A DNA stretch of 64,000 bases. Origin: Circinella umbellata (taxonomy: Eukaryota; Mucoromycota; Mucoromycetes; Mucorales; Lichtheimiaceae). The translations under genes and the position numbers were made by a program. Shown in pieces: positions 48,700-61,233 of this stretch. Positions within the stretch are counted from its first letter, which is position 1. Every line of letters starts with the position of its first letter. The stretch is taken from contig JAIWNF010000005.1 in NCBI GenBank assembly GCA_025093555.1, forward strand, positions 744,001 through 808,000, in the 5' to 3' direction. The notes under the pieces were generated by a model that was not told where the DNA came from, did no database searches, and saw only the letters and a list, made by a program, of their open reading frames with translations.

Positions 48700-50700
48700 G
48701 CAGAATGGTCTTGTGGAATTTCTGCAGTTGATGGACTCCCATTGATTTGGTTTTGGAAAAAAAAACCGTTTTATACAACACTGTAGAGAACTATGTAAAA
48801 AAAGGTAAAGTCGTTTTTAAACTAAGAGCAAATGCAGCTGTAGTATTAAAAGAAGCTGTAGCTTTTAAAACTTTTGTTCAGGCCGTAATATTACTGCCTG
48901 ATGTCCATAGTTTCAATTTTACAACCACCACTGCATCACTTTTCTGTAAAAACCAAGCTGTAACTTTACAGCCCGGATTAATTTACAGCTCCCATTGTAC
49001 ATTCTCTCAAGAGTTTTAGAACAAAGTATCCAGCATGCATCAGGAAGCACGATTAATTCACGCTTCAAGCGAGCCAGAACCACGGTTTTTCTTAATGAAA
49101 AACAAACAGCAGAAGTTCTCTTTCGATTATATTACAAGAAGGTAAGCATTATTAGAGTCTTTAATAAAACTTTACATCTGAACACTGTTTTTTTTTTCAA
49201 ATTAGTGCAAATCCGAGCAATTATCTAGTGAAGACATGAATATTATAAGAAGAGCAATTACTAGAACCGATAAATCCATGTATATAAAAGTACTCTCCTA
49301 TGGCGCTGAAACTCTACTAAAAGAAAATTTGAACGCTAGTGGCCACACGATACGTAATCAACAAGTAAGTCCTATTAATATTTTACTGCGTAAATAAAAA
49401 CTTATCCTTTTATTAGATCTTCTCTGCCAAGAATCGTAAACTTACTGTAGCCTGATTTATATGGTAATTTCAAGACTATATGTACCACCAACGAGTTTAA
49501 AAAACTGGAAAAAGAAGAAGAAACCTTCCCGAAAGGGATGATATTATAATAATTGATGATTTGAAAAAGTAAGCTTTTTTTTATTTTTATTTTTGAAAGA
49601 AACTTAATGATGTATTCAACTAACCTTTATATTGATAAAGCAAAAATACAAATGAACAAAGGGTAGGCACCACGAGATCGCATTGGCATATGGGCTGATG
49701 TTGTCAATGTTATGTGTCATGCCAGCACATCTGATGATTGTCCTGAAAAAAAAAGGGAAATAGAATAGTCGTGAAACTGGGCACTTTTATTAGTGTGCAA
49801 AGTTGTACAACTGTACATACAAGTGGGATTTTACACAGGTCCTTATGAAGATGTGCAAAGTGCAGAAAGCGAAAGGATTGTCCCATTTTATCAAGTAAAA
49901 AGTGGGAATGTTGATCAAAAAGATGCGGGTTCGACCGCATCGATAAATGATCAACACTTCAGCACAGCAGGAAAAAGGCGGGGACACTGATCAGTATAAA
50001 ATACAAGAAATTTTGGAAAAAGTGTAAGTTACAAAAAGTTTTAATACGTAGTGAAATCAGTTGATAAGTTTCGTTTTCTTTTTGTAGTATTTCAAATTTC
50101 GATGATGGAAACGAAGTGAAACAGCAATATATAGAAAATGTACAAGCGTTTAGACATTGTACCAAGAGGAACAAACTTGTACTGATCGAGTAAGTTTTTT
50201 TTAATAAAAAAGACTTTACTTTTTGATATTCTTAAAACGGTGAAAACGTTTCGAAATAATGATAAATATTGTTCAACGACGAACAATTATTATCAACATC
50301 ATCATATACATATGAAAGAAAAGTAGACCTAATAATTCCAACATTTCATAACGGAGTCAAGTATGAACCGTCATCAAACGAGTGGAAAAGAGAAAAGGGT
50401 CCTGACACATGAATCAAAGAAGCAACAATTCAAAAATTGACGAACAACTGCTTCAATTTTAAAAAATATAATGAAAAACAACAAAAACGGCTTTAAATAT
50501 ATCTTGTCTTCAATGGACTGGTTTGGTATGATCATTATCTTTCAGTAAAAATTCGCTATACTAAATATATCATAATCTTATTTATAGGCTACACTGGATA
50601 TATTTACACTCTGAAGTTTGTTGATGGGTTGTTTGCCAATATTTATGACACACTACAGATTCCAACAAACATAATCCAATCAGTAAGAAATTAAAGTCAA
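48700..50700 (+). pseudogene. Gene relic in scattered frames
   Basis: Segments with coding character follow each other on the plus strand but in changing frames. They are ENYVKKGKVVFKLRANAAVV to QAVTLQPGLIYSSHCTFSQEF (48790-49018, ending in a stop), then SGSTINSRFKRARTTVFLNE with LFRLYYKK (49000-49140, next frame). After an intron-like gap come LSSEDMNIIRRAITRTDKSM (49215-49360), NFDDGNEVKQQYIENVQAF (50095-50190) and GYTGYIYTLKFVDGLFANIY (about 50590-50685). Several gaps have GTAAGT/TTAG-like borders, so this was probably an intron-containing gene that has since frameshifted. I cannot name the family. The style recalls repeated mucoralean families. Confidence 0.4.
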
Positions 50701-50779
50701 TTTTGAACACTTTATTTATTTGGAAGGTAAAATCATACTAACAGATAATATTAATCGTAAGAGAATAATAACGGACTTT

Positions 50780-50970
50780 TGTTCTTAGTAGGTTTCAAAA
50801 ATGACAAAATGGCGTCGATTTCACGAAAACTGCGAATAGCTCAATATAGCGGACGCCTTGCAGACTAGAAATCGTCTCAGAGTGGGCATTAGAAGAACAC
50901 AGCGATGCTGGGCGAGATAATCTTTGAACATGTCACCCATCCTTTTATCGCCCAAGTTAGGCAAAAAAAA
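50780..50970. repeat. GC-balanced block, possible RNA-derived repeat
   Basis: About 170 bp of higher-GC sequence in AT-rich surroundings. On the minus strand it contains AACTTGGGCGATAAAAGGAT followed by GGGTGACATG, which recalls the 5S rRNA internal box (CTTGG..GGATGGGTGACC) with an insertion, then TCTCGCCCAGCATCGCTGTG. The remaining 5S landmarks are absent, so it is at best a 5S-derived retroelement or chance. Plus-strand CTGGGCGAGATAA / TTTTATCGCCCAAG offers an imperfect hairpin. Confidence 0.3.
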
Positions 50971-51295
50971 GCTTAATGAAGAATAACTTTATTTAATTAT
51001 GATACTGTTCTTTTAATAAAAAAAAATATCGTTTCATAAATAAAAAGGCGTAACTGTCAATTATTTTATTAAGAAAAGAGAGAAAAAATAACATTTGTGA
51101 AAAAAATATTACCAAACTCAGGGTTTCACTGCTACCTCTTAAAAGAAAAAGAAGAATGGTAATATTATTTTCCTTTCCCCCGGTGAAATAAAGTTATCGG
51201 AGCCAATGATTAGCATGGCTTTTGGGATGGTTATAAAGAGTTAATTTAAACAAATTTCTGGGAAATTTTTAATCTATGCAACTCATTTTTATCTT

Positions 51296-53384
51296 ATGGC
51301 AAGTTTACTCTCTAGTGCAGCAGCACAAGTGACTACTCGCCACCGTGCTTCTTCTTCTGCTTCATCTTTAGCAGCACCTCCCACACCTCAACATACAAAT
51401 CATCCGAGTCACCCTCCTCCTGTTCCAACAAATACGCATAGTTCGAACCGTACACGTTCAGCATCTCAGTCAAGTACTTCACAATTACCATTTTCTACGA
51501 GTGCTCCGTCATTTAGTAATCTTTTCCATTCAGGTGATCGAAATTCAAGACATTTATCAGTCGATTCTGAACAAAGTAATGACACTAGTTCACATGCTAC
51601 TTTACCTCAAGTAACGAGTCTTTCTATTGAATTTGAAGGTGGAACACATGTCATTGTTAGACCCAATCGTGTTGTTCGAGGTTTGTATTTTTATATTTAT
51701 AGACAATAGTGCCAAACTACATATATATATTATGAATTAACTAATATGAAAAAATAAATAAAGGAAAAGTCACTTTAAATGCTGCTGAAAGAATGCATGT
51801 CACACGAATTCGTATCAAGGTAAACAAAATTTAATATGAATTCTTTTTACTGTTTAACATTAAACTAACTTTTTATTTTCTTCACAAAAGTTTCGGGCAG
51901 AAGAATCTGCAATGGTTAAAGTAGAAGAAGGTGGTGGTGATAGTAGAGGAGAATGGATACATCAAGAAATTACTACATTTTTTGAAACAGATTGGAAACT
52001 TTGGGGAAATGATACGAGTAGTAAGTAATTTAATTTATCAAAAAAGAAGAAGAAGAAGATATTGATTTAATAATTATTTATTTTTTAGATTATTCACAAT
52101 CTGGATGGGATGATTTAGAAGCAGGTCATTATGAATTTCCTTTTGCTTTAAAGGTAAAGAAGTTTTTTAGCATGATCAACTTAGACTATCGGTTAAATGA
52201 ATTGCCACTGATAATGTAAAATTAATAATAGTTTCCAAATGTTAATTATCCACCTTCTATGGAAGAACCATCGGGATTTGCTATTCGATATATTTGGACA
52301 GCTCAAGCAGATGGTCCCGCTCTTCAATCAGGAACCAAAAGTCGTGAATATATTACACCCTATCGACCTATCATTATTTCTACACCAGGTAAAAAATAAT
52401 AAGGTTACACAGCATGAGTCAATTTTTTTTAATTATAATTAGATGAGTAATTAAGACTCATCTCATCTTTGATAATAATAATAATAATAATAGATAAAGA
52501 ATGGGTATACAAATCAACATTAATGAAGGATAAAAAACATGCCATTGCAGAAGTACAAGCAAAATTATATAAACAATCTTATTGTCCAGGTAAAAATCAA
52601 TTATATCTACTTCAAAAAAATAGTCTTGAGATTTTTTATACTGATTTTTTATATCTTTAAAATAGATGAACCATTTGAAATGCAACTTAATTTAACATCA
52701 CTTCATGCAGATGCAAAAATTTTATCTATTGATTATAAATTTCGTAAACATCATGAAGGTAAAATGCTAGTACAACAAGGGACTGCTTTTAGAGAACATA
52801 TACGAACAGTCATTCATGGAAGTGTACCTATCTCTTCCACTTCTTCCCATCCATCTTCTCTTATTTCTGAAACTGTTCGTTTTGATGTGCCCACTCGACT
52901 TGTTTCTCCTTCTTTTACAACGCGTCACACGCGAGTTCATTATGGTTTACAATTTATTATTACAATTGAACAAGGACATTTATTCAAGAATAATCATATA
53001 GTAGAATTCAGTATTCCACTTATTATAGCCAATTTACCACATGATCATTTATTACGTATTCCTGATTTGACAGCTATTCAAAATTATCGAGATTCAAAAG
53101 AATGTCCTTTATTTTTTGATTCAGGATTAGAGGAACCCCCGGAACCACAAGGGTTACCCAGTGATTTATTAGGACCTTTGACAGCTGCTTTGATACCATC
53201 TCCACCACAAAATGAAGAACCACCTAGTTATTTTAGTTTACCTAATTTACCACCTCAATTGGAATTACGTAAAGAAAGAAAAGAACGAACCGTTTATTTA
53301 ACTCGACCTGCAAAAGGTGCATATCATGCAGGAGAAATAATGGAAGCAGCTATTATACCAGGCTTATTTGATGAAGACTGGTAA
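51296..53384 (+). CDS. Alpha-arrestin-like ubiquitin-ligase adaptor (535 aa)
   Basis: Exons 51296-51680, 51764-51819, 51891-52020, 52089-52153, 52232-52388, 52494-52589 and 52666-53384 give 535 aa in frame. A Ser/Thr/Pro-rich head of about 95 residues precedes an arrestin N fold (VTSLSIEFEGGTHVIVRPNR, GKVTLNAAERMHVTRIRIKF, YEFPFALKFPNVNYPPSMEE, IRYIWTAQADG). The arrestin C fold follows (MQLNLTSLHADAKILSIDYK, VHYGLQFIITIEQGHLF). The tail carries EEPPSYFSL, a PPxY motif of the kind bound by WW domains of Rsp5/NEDD4 ligases. Alpha-arrestins recruit the ligase to plasma-membrane permeases for endocytosis. The next gene is an MFS permease, but a functional link is not implied by this alone. All splice sites are canonical. 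Confidence 0.9.
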
Positions 53385-53905
53385 AAAAACAAAAGAAAAA
53401 AAAATACCATTTAACTACTATTACTTAATTACTACCAAAACAATTTTTGTGCTATAAATCTTTTTTCTATTTTATTCGTGTCTATTCAATGTGTAACGTT
53501 GCTATTTTATTCTCTTTTTGGTGAATTTGATTACAAAGAGTAGTTAGTTACCTTCTCCACCCTACTTATTATTTATTATCTTTTTTGTACGTATTTTTTT
53601 TATATGAATGAGTAACTTTTTTTGTTGATGAAAAAAGTGAGAATCAAACTATGTATTAGTAGATTTAAATAAAATATATAGAATGTAAGTAAAGCGGGAT
53701 GATGTATCATGCCTATCCTTTAAGGAGGCCGTGTTATGTGGGTGGGTGTGTAAATTGTACAAACTCTAAATCAGGAGAAATAAAAATCAGATCCGGAAAA
53801 TAAAACCCTCTTTTTTTTTCATCTCTTTTTTATTTTATTTTTTTTGTTTTGTTTTGATTTTATCCTATTTTAGTATATTTAATTATTAGTTATTAATATT
53901 AAATA
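53385..53905. other. Intergenic between arrestin and permease genes
   Basis: Terminator and promoter region, T-rich near 53810-53850. Nothing else is seen. Confidence 0.55.
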
Positions 53906-56604
53906 ATGACAACAAACGAAAAAACAAAAGTAGTAGAAGATGAATCAACAACGACTGATAATATAGAAAAATCAAATGGGGTTGTGGGTACAAAAGAAAA
54001 TCTTCCAACCCCTTCTATCTTGGAAATGAGTGAAGATGAACGTAAAATCATTGAAAAACGTCTTGTTCGTAAAATTGATTTGAGGTACGTGTAATAATAA
54101 TAATCAGGGAACCTATTCGTTTGAAGTAGTATATATATGTGTGTGAATGTCTTTGAGAAGAAGAAATTAAAGAAAAAGAGGACGGTGTTCTTTTTATAGA
54201 GTAATTCCTTGGGTGGCATTATTATATCTGATGCTCAGTTTGGATCGAAATAATATTGGTAATGCAAGATTAGGTACTCTTGAAAAAGATTTGAATTTAG
54301 TAGGAAATGAATATTATACTGCTTTAACCATCTTTTTTGCAGGTAAAGTATTACCTTTATTTTTTCTTCATACATAACCAATGAATGAGATTTGTACGTA
54401 ATATTGAGATATTATACATATTTATATATTTATATATATTACTATAAAATAGGATATGTCATCTTTCATATTCCTTCAAATTTAATGGTCAAATGGTAAT
54501 TACGTATATAAAAATATAATGTGGTCAGTAGGGAAAAAAAAGCTAAATTAACTTTATAATCAATTAACTTTTAGGCTCTTACCATCACGATGGATTTCAT
54601 CTACTATGATCTTGTGGGGTATTTGTTCAATTTGGTATGTATAAAAACTAACTTCTTGTCAATTTTGCCCTTTTAATAATCTTGTTTATTATAAGTCAAT
54701 CTGCAGTACATAATGCTTCAGGATTAATCGCTTGTCGATTTTGGCTTGGTGCATTTGAGGTAAATCTATATTAGACCCCCTCCCCCTTTCTGGTTTCTTT
54801 ATATATATATATATTAAAATAAATCAATCTTTTTTTTATAGACTGGTGTAGGTCCCTCCACTCCATTATTTTTATCTTTTTGGTATCAACGTGAAGAATT
54901 AGCATCCCGTGTAAGTGATTAATAATAAAAGCCCTTTTCTTTTTTTTAAATTATTATTGGGGGGGATGGCTTATTATTTTTCGACTTTAAATTATATAGG
55001 TTGCATTATATTTTGGTTCATCTACAGTAGCAGGCGCATTTTCTGGAGCTATTGCCTATGCCGTACTTGGAAATCTTGACGGAGATCATGGTATTGCAGG
55101 ATGGAGGTAAATAATTGTATATGCTCTCTTTGGTTAATAAAAAAGATAATAAAACTAAAATGTAATTATAATAGATGGTTATTTATTATTGAAGCAGCAC
55201 CCACCATTTTATTTGGTTTGATGAGTTTTTTTATTTTACCTAACCTGTAAGTCCAATTATTGATGTCTATGTGTGTGTTGATCTTTTGATATGTCATGTG
55301 GGATACAGGTTTAAATTTAACTAACAACAACATTAAAATGGGTATGGATTCAATTTATTGTATATGTAAAGCCCAGAGACTGTGGGAAATCGTTGGTTGA
55401 CACCTGAAGAAAAAGCAGTAGCCATTGAACGAACGCGTAAAAGTGGAAACACAGATAATAAACCGTTTGATAAAAATCAATTTATTGGCGCTATCGTTGA
55501 TCATCGTAACTGGTTGGCCTGTAAGTGATAACAAAACAAACATCTTTGATGATCTTTTATTATTATATAATGCATAATGATATACATTATATATATTTTT
55601 ACTTGCTGCTGCGTAATATTCATCTATTTTACATTGAATTAATGTTATGATTATTATTATTTGCATATGATGATCTCAGTCATTATTTATATTGGTCTGA
55701 ACGTGTCTTTGGCAAGTTACTCAGTTTTCCTTCCAACAATTATTCGTGATTTAGGATTTAGTGCTCTGAATGCTCAATTATTATCCATCCCTCCTTATGT
55801 AGCAGCATGTGCTCTTGTTTTTGTAAGTTATATAATAGTTATAATATACCAAAATTACTTTATTATTTAAAAAGAGCAAAAGATATTTCTTACTAACTCT
55901 TATCTTTAAATAATAATTAGATCGTTTCTTGGAATTCAGATCGAACACTTCAACGTGGTTACCATGTTGCTTCGGTTTCTGCTCTTGCCATTATCGGTTA
56001 TATCTTCTTACTTGCAACTGAAAATGTTGGTGTCCGATATGCTGGTGCTGTTTTAGTAGCATGTGGAATCTATCCTATTATTCCTCTTGTATGTGTTTGT
56101 ATTTTTTAAATATTATCGTAACTCTTTTTTTTGTTTATAACTAATATAAACATATATATTTTTACTTAAATCCTTCACTCTTTATATATATATATGTTAT
56201 AGACACTCTCTTGGGTATCCAACAATAATTTAGGGCATACAAAACGTGGTGTAGCAATTGCTTGTACTAGTTTATGTGGACAATGTTTCAGCATGTTGGG
56301 AACCCAGGTAATATATATATAATAATAACAACTAACAAACAAATAACAGTACTTATTTATTTTTAATTGTACATAGATTTACAAAACTGAAGATGGTCCT
56401 CGATATGTTAGAGGTCATGCCGTTTGTTTGGTTTTTATGATTTTGGCTGGTATATCTGCAATTACACTTCGATTCTTACTTAAGCGAGAGAATGATCGTC
56501 GTGACAAAGAATATGGTGTATCTGATTCTGTTGATTTAAGCGAAGATGTTGATAGTGAAGAAAGATTATATGAAAAAAATCCCAAGTTTAGATATGCTTT
56601 GTAA
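53906..56604 (+). CDS. MFS transporter, ACS (allantoate permease-like) family, 509 aa
   Basis: Thirteen exons (53906-54084, 54200-54342, 54453-54495, 54575-54634, 54696-54759, 54842-54910, 55000-55106, 55175-55246, 55372-55520, 55680-55822, 55921-56088, 56203-56307, 56377-56604) translate without interruption to 509 aa. A hydrophilic N-terminus (residues 1-60, KRLVRKIDLR) precedes about 12 TM helices. Typical ACS-family signatures are LDRNNIGNARL in TM1-2, [49 protein letters not shown] and the loop LPETVGNRWLTPEEK. The family imports organic anions such as allantoate, nicotinate, pantothenate or biotin precursors; the substrate here is unknown. The C-terminus is acidic. Introns are 65-133 nt with canonical borders. 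Confidence 0.94.
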
Positions 56605-57448
56605 TATTTTACTAATTATTATTATTTTACTACGTACTTACTATTTTAACAAAAAAGAAAATTCTTTTATTATTTATTCTATTCTTATTTTTTAATCCAC
56701 ATATTAAATTTATATTGTACTTTTAAGAAAGGTTTATAGTAGGATAATTGATTACTATAATAAACAATTCATGTTATCCCTCTTTTTTTTTCTTTCTTTC
56801 AATGATTCAGCTAGTATCGATTGATGATGGAGAGTACGTAATGGTATTACCAGTACATAGTATCAAATTTACTATGAATTTAGTCATTCCCATGATAACA
56901 AAACATATATTGAAATAAAAGGTACATTGAATTATATACCGGCAGGTAATACAGGTTAATCTATTTATCTTGCTATATATAAAAAACTCAATTTTTTTTC
57001 CTAAGGCGAAAAACTATCAGAAATGAATAAATGAAAGCTTGCAGAATTTTTCAGAATAACTCTTGTTTGACACCTTCAAAGCTATATATAAATAGCATAA
57101 GTTTATAACAATTTGGAAAATAAAAAAAAAAATAAAGCTGTATTCCTTGTGTAACATGGGGTTACTATGACAACTGAGGAAAAGAAAACCTGTTTTTTTT
57201 TTCTTTGCTATGCATGGTTTAAAAAAAAGTATATAATAACAAAGTTATTTTTATATTTATAGTTCTTTATCCTATCAAATTGCTATATTATTAATCCTTT
57301 TCTCCCAATTTGAGAGAGAGGCAAAAAAAAAAAGCGTCTAAAAAAGGAAAGAAAATAGTGGAACGGGGAAAGCTTGTTCAACCTTTCTCTCTCTTTTTTT
57401 TTTTTAACTTTTTTTTATTTTATAAAAAAAAAAGACCACTTTAGATCA
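56605..57448. other. Intergenic, T-rich
   Basis: 840 bp holding the permease 3' UTR and the PP4 promoter, with poly(A) and poly(T) tracts at 57120-57135, 57320-57330 and 57392-57432. No gene is seen. Confidence 0.55.
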
Positions 57449-59215
57449 ATGGGACAACTTGATCGGTATTAAATATATTTATATTTTTACTTTCCTTTTA
57501 TATATACATTTATTTAGATCTTTTATTATTTATTATTAACAATGAAATATGTATATATATATCTTTATTAAATAATAAAGACAACTCGAGCAATTACGGC
57601 AAGGAGAAATTATCTCGGAACAAGAAGTGAAAGAATTATGCCAAAAAGCAAGAGAAATTCTTGTGGAAGAAAGTAATGTTCAACGCGTCGATGCCCCAGT
57701 AACGGTAATAAAAACTAATATTTCGTTATATAATGGAATAAAGAATATATTTTACCAAATAACTCATCTTTATAATTTCCTTTTTGGATGTAATAATATA
57801 GATCTGTGGTGATATTCACGGTATATATACATATATATAAATTACTTGTTAAAAGAAACGACGATGGATGTACGGGATATATTAATCTATGAATCATTCT
57901 TATTATAATTAGGTCAATTTCATGATTTAAAAGAATTATTTTCAGTAGGTGGTGAATGTCCAGATACAAACTACTTGTTTATGGGTAAGATATTGAAAAA
58001 GGACGACGAAAAAAGAAAAATTGCTAATATATATATATATATTTTTAGGCGATTTTGTTGATCGTGGATTTTATTCAGTAGAAACATTTTTACTCTTATT
58101 AGCATTAAAAGTACGTTATCCTGATCGAATCACACTTATTCGAGGAAATCATGAAAGTCGACAAATTACACAAGTTTATGGATTTTATGAAGAATGTATT
58201 CGTAAATATGGTTCAGCCAATGTATGGCGATATTGTTGTGAAATCTTTGATTATCTTAGTTTAAGTGCTATCATTGATGATAAAATCTTTTGCGTTCATG
58301 GAGGTTTATCGCCAAGTATAACTACATTAGATCAAGTAAAATATCATTTTCAACGAGAGAAAGAGAGGGGTGGAGGGGGGGCGATGTGGGAGGGGGAATA
58401 TAAAAATGAAAAGATGAATGATAGAAAATATTAAATATAAGACTAAAAAAAACAAATTATTATCTTATATAGATTAGAACAATTGATCGAAAACAAGAAG
58501 TTCCACATGATGGTGCAATGTGTGACCTATTATGGTCAGACCCTGATGGTAAAATAAATGAAAAAATATATCATTATTTGATGTTGGGATCTGGAGATAA
58601 AAGTGAGAAATGTAATCTTAACTTTGTTTTTATTTTTATATGAATAGAAATTGAGGGTTGGGGATATAGTCCCCGAGGTGCAGGTTATTTATTTGGAGGC
58701 GATGTTGTACAACGGGTAAAGTTAATCATAAAGAAAAAGTATATATTTATATTAAACAGGGATATTATGAACTAAATAAAGTATATGTGCGGGTTGGGGG
58801 TTATATTAGTTTTTACACACAAACAATCTGGAATTGATTGCACGAGCACACCAGCTGGTCATGGAAGGCTATAAATTGATGTTTAACGATACAATAGTTA
58901 CAGTATGGTCTGCACCCAATTATTGTTACAGGTAATATATATATATTCATATTAGAAATAGTAAGAACAAAAAGAATCAAAGATTAACTCATAAATTACT
59001 CTTTTAGATGTGGTAATATTGCCGCAATATTAAAATTAGATGATAGTTTGAATCGAGAATATAAAATATTCGATGCTGCACCACAGGTAAATAAAATAAA
59101 AAGAAAGTTTTATTTAGTGGTTAATAGTAAATCATATTCTAATTCAAAATAAATAAAATAGCAGGACAACCGAGGAATTATGGTGAAAAAATCTTTACCG
59201 GACTACTTTTTGTAA
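57449..59215 (+). CDS. PPH3: Serine/threonine protein phosphatase PP4 catalytic subunit (304 aa)
   Basis: Ten exons (57449-57465, 57581-57704, 57802-57820, 57913-57984, 58049-58335, 58473-58549, 58648-58714, 58810-58931, 59008-59086, 59165-59215) give 304 aa, close to the 307 aa of human PP4c. Metal-binding motifs are all present: GDIHGQ, GDFVDRG, RGNHE, and later HQLVMEGY and [14 protein letters not shown]4 rather than PP2A or PP6 is indicated by [40 protein letters not shown] and the Leu-terminated SLPDYFL tail used for carboxymethylation. PP4 acts in DNA-damage recovery and other signalling with regulatory subunits encoded elsewhere. Two exons are tiny (17 and 19 nt). The last acceptor is a TAGCAG tandem, so a one-Gln variant is possible. 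A C/A-rich microsatellite lies just downstream (59285-59340). Confidence 0.96.
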
Positions 59216-59666
59216 TATATATATATATACGTATATACATATAACTGTTTCGTTATAAACTCCATGATTCAACATATATCTCATACACTCACTCACACAC
59301 TCACACACACACTCCACACACACACATCACACACACATACGCTCATTACTCTGGTTTATGTTAATATATACGTAAATGCAATATATACATATTTTTTTAT
59401 TATTATTATTCTATATATATTTATCAATAATAGATGATTGAAATCATGTTATATAGTATGTTTTCTCCTAGTTATGTAATTGTCATACTAAATAGATACT
59501 AAAAGAGAGTTGTAGAAAATTCGATTGATATATAATTTTCATTGGCCGAAATAATTTAGGTCGTGTGCATGAAATTTTAGGGAAGAATAAAAAAAACCTG
59601 TTTTCTTTCTCTATTCCCCCCCACTTTTTATATTCTATATATTTTAAACAGGAGAAAAAAGTTACC
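59216..59666. other. Intergenic with C/A-rich microsatellite
   Basis: 3' UTR of the PP4 gene and promoter of the J-protein gene. A CACTCA/CACACA-type tract occupies 59285-59340. Confidence 0.6.
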
Positions 59667-60654
59667 ATGTCACAACAACAAACAGTATTGAATTATTATG
59701 AAGTATTAGAAATCAGTGAAGAAGCATCCTCTAATGAAGTTCGAAAAGCTTATCGTAAACTTGCTTTGAAGTTTCATCCTGATAAAAACGATTCACCTGT
59801 AGCTGCCGAGAAGGTGAGAATGAAACGACATCAAAAGAGATTTCTTTATTTTATGCATAATTTAAACGATCGCACAAATCAACTCACGTTTTTTATATAT
59901 ACTCTTTTAATTGAATATAAAATATATATATATAGTTTAAAGAAATTAGGTAATTATATTTTTAGAAACCTCGACTTTTGGAGGGGGGCCACCATCACAC
60001 AGCAAGGAACTAAATATTATGTATATATCTTTTCCTTTTTCTTTTTTTTTAGTCATGCATACGAAATTTTATCCGATCGTACGTAAAAAAGAGTAAATAC
60101 TTTTTTATCAAGTTGAAAAGGATAAAAAAAAAAGATTGAATGGTATTTATGACTCATTCTATGAATATATATATATATATAGCTGAACGACGTGAAATAT
60201 ATGATCAAGAAAGAAGATATCGTCACACTGGTGCCTTTGAAGATGATTTATTTGATCATTTGAATCGTGGTAGTCATGGTGGTTTCCATGTAAATATTTC
60301 TTCTCTTTTTTTTTCTTGATTGTCTGATTAATAGATAGTTATCTAAAAGTATTCTATTATTATTACTACTATAGTTCCATTCACCTGATGAAATCTTTGC
60401 ACAATTCTTTGGACAAGCCCAAATGAATGGTTTCGGCTTTCGTAAGTTTTTTTTTTTTTATAGAAAGTTTTTTTTTTAAGATATTTTTTTTATTCATTTA
60501 TATCTTATTCTATTCTAGCTGGATTCCCTATGGGAGGAGGAGGGGGAAGAAACGGTGGTGGTATGGGTGGTGGTATGTTTAATGATCCATTCTTTTCCAA
60601 TGATCCCTTTTCCGCTCATAATCAATTTCATGGACTTTTTGGTGGAGGTATGTC

Positions 60655-60685
<31 letters not shown>

Positions 60686-61161
60686 CCTTCTATGATGTCT
60701 CAATCATCCTTTTTCGGTGGTAATCAAGGTTTTGGAGGTGGTATGATGATGGATCCATTTTTTTCCTCTTCGTCATCATCATCTAGTTTTAGTTCTAGTA
60801 ACTTTGGTGGTGGTGGCGGTGGAGTAAGTAAAAGTGTATCACAATCTACTCAAATTGTAAATGGTCGAGCACAAACAGTGACAGTTACCAAAGTACAAGA
60901 TGCAAATGTAAGTCATTTATTCTAAGTTTATATATATTCATATAAATGGAGGGGGGAATCATTCAAGTTAATCAATTGATTTTTTATATTATATTACATC
61001 AGGGTACAACAGTAACAGAAGACTATGGTAATGGACAAAAAAGAATAACAGTGAATGGTGTAGAGCAACAAAATACAATAGGACAAGGATCATCAAATGA
61101 TAATCAGCGTTATATTTCAGAAGGAGGAAGATCTTCTTCTGACAGGAGACAAAGATATTAA
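59667..61161 (+). CDS. Class-B J-domain (HSP40) co-chaperone, DNAJB6-like layout (302 aa)
   Basis: Exons 59667-59813, 59936-59949, 60053-60078, 60183-60289, 60375-60441, 60519-60907 and 61003-61161 join in frame for 302 aa. The N-terminal J domain reads [20 protein letters not shown], with HPD at 37-39, then [21 protein letters not shown] proteins stimulate the ATPase of HSP70. A Gly/Phe/Met-rich region follows ([26 protein letters not shown]), with a polyQ run near 60655-60685, a Ser run, and a C-terminal segment [20 protein letters not shown]. The combination resembles DNAJB6/DNAJB2 rather than class A, with no zinc-finger cysteines. The J domain depends on two microexons of 14 and 26 nt; missing them would delete helix III. 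Confidence 0.93.
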
Positions 61162-61233
61162 ATATAGTTTAACCAACAAGTTGTATATGATCTCATTTAT
61201 AATTAAAACAATTATAATGCTTTTTTTTTCTTT

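Noticed and set aside
49925..49945. GCGGGTTCGACCGC, resembling a tRNA T-arm (GGTTCGA box)
   Set aside because: No D-arm, anticodon arm or acceptor stem lies at the right distance, and the loop geometry is wrong for a T-arm.
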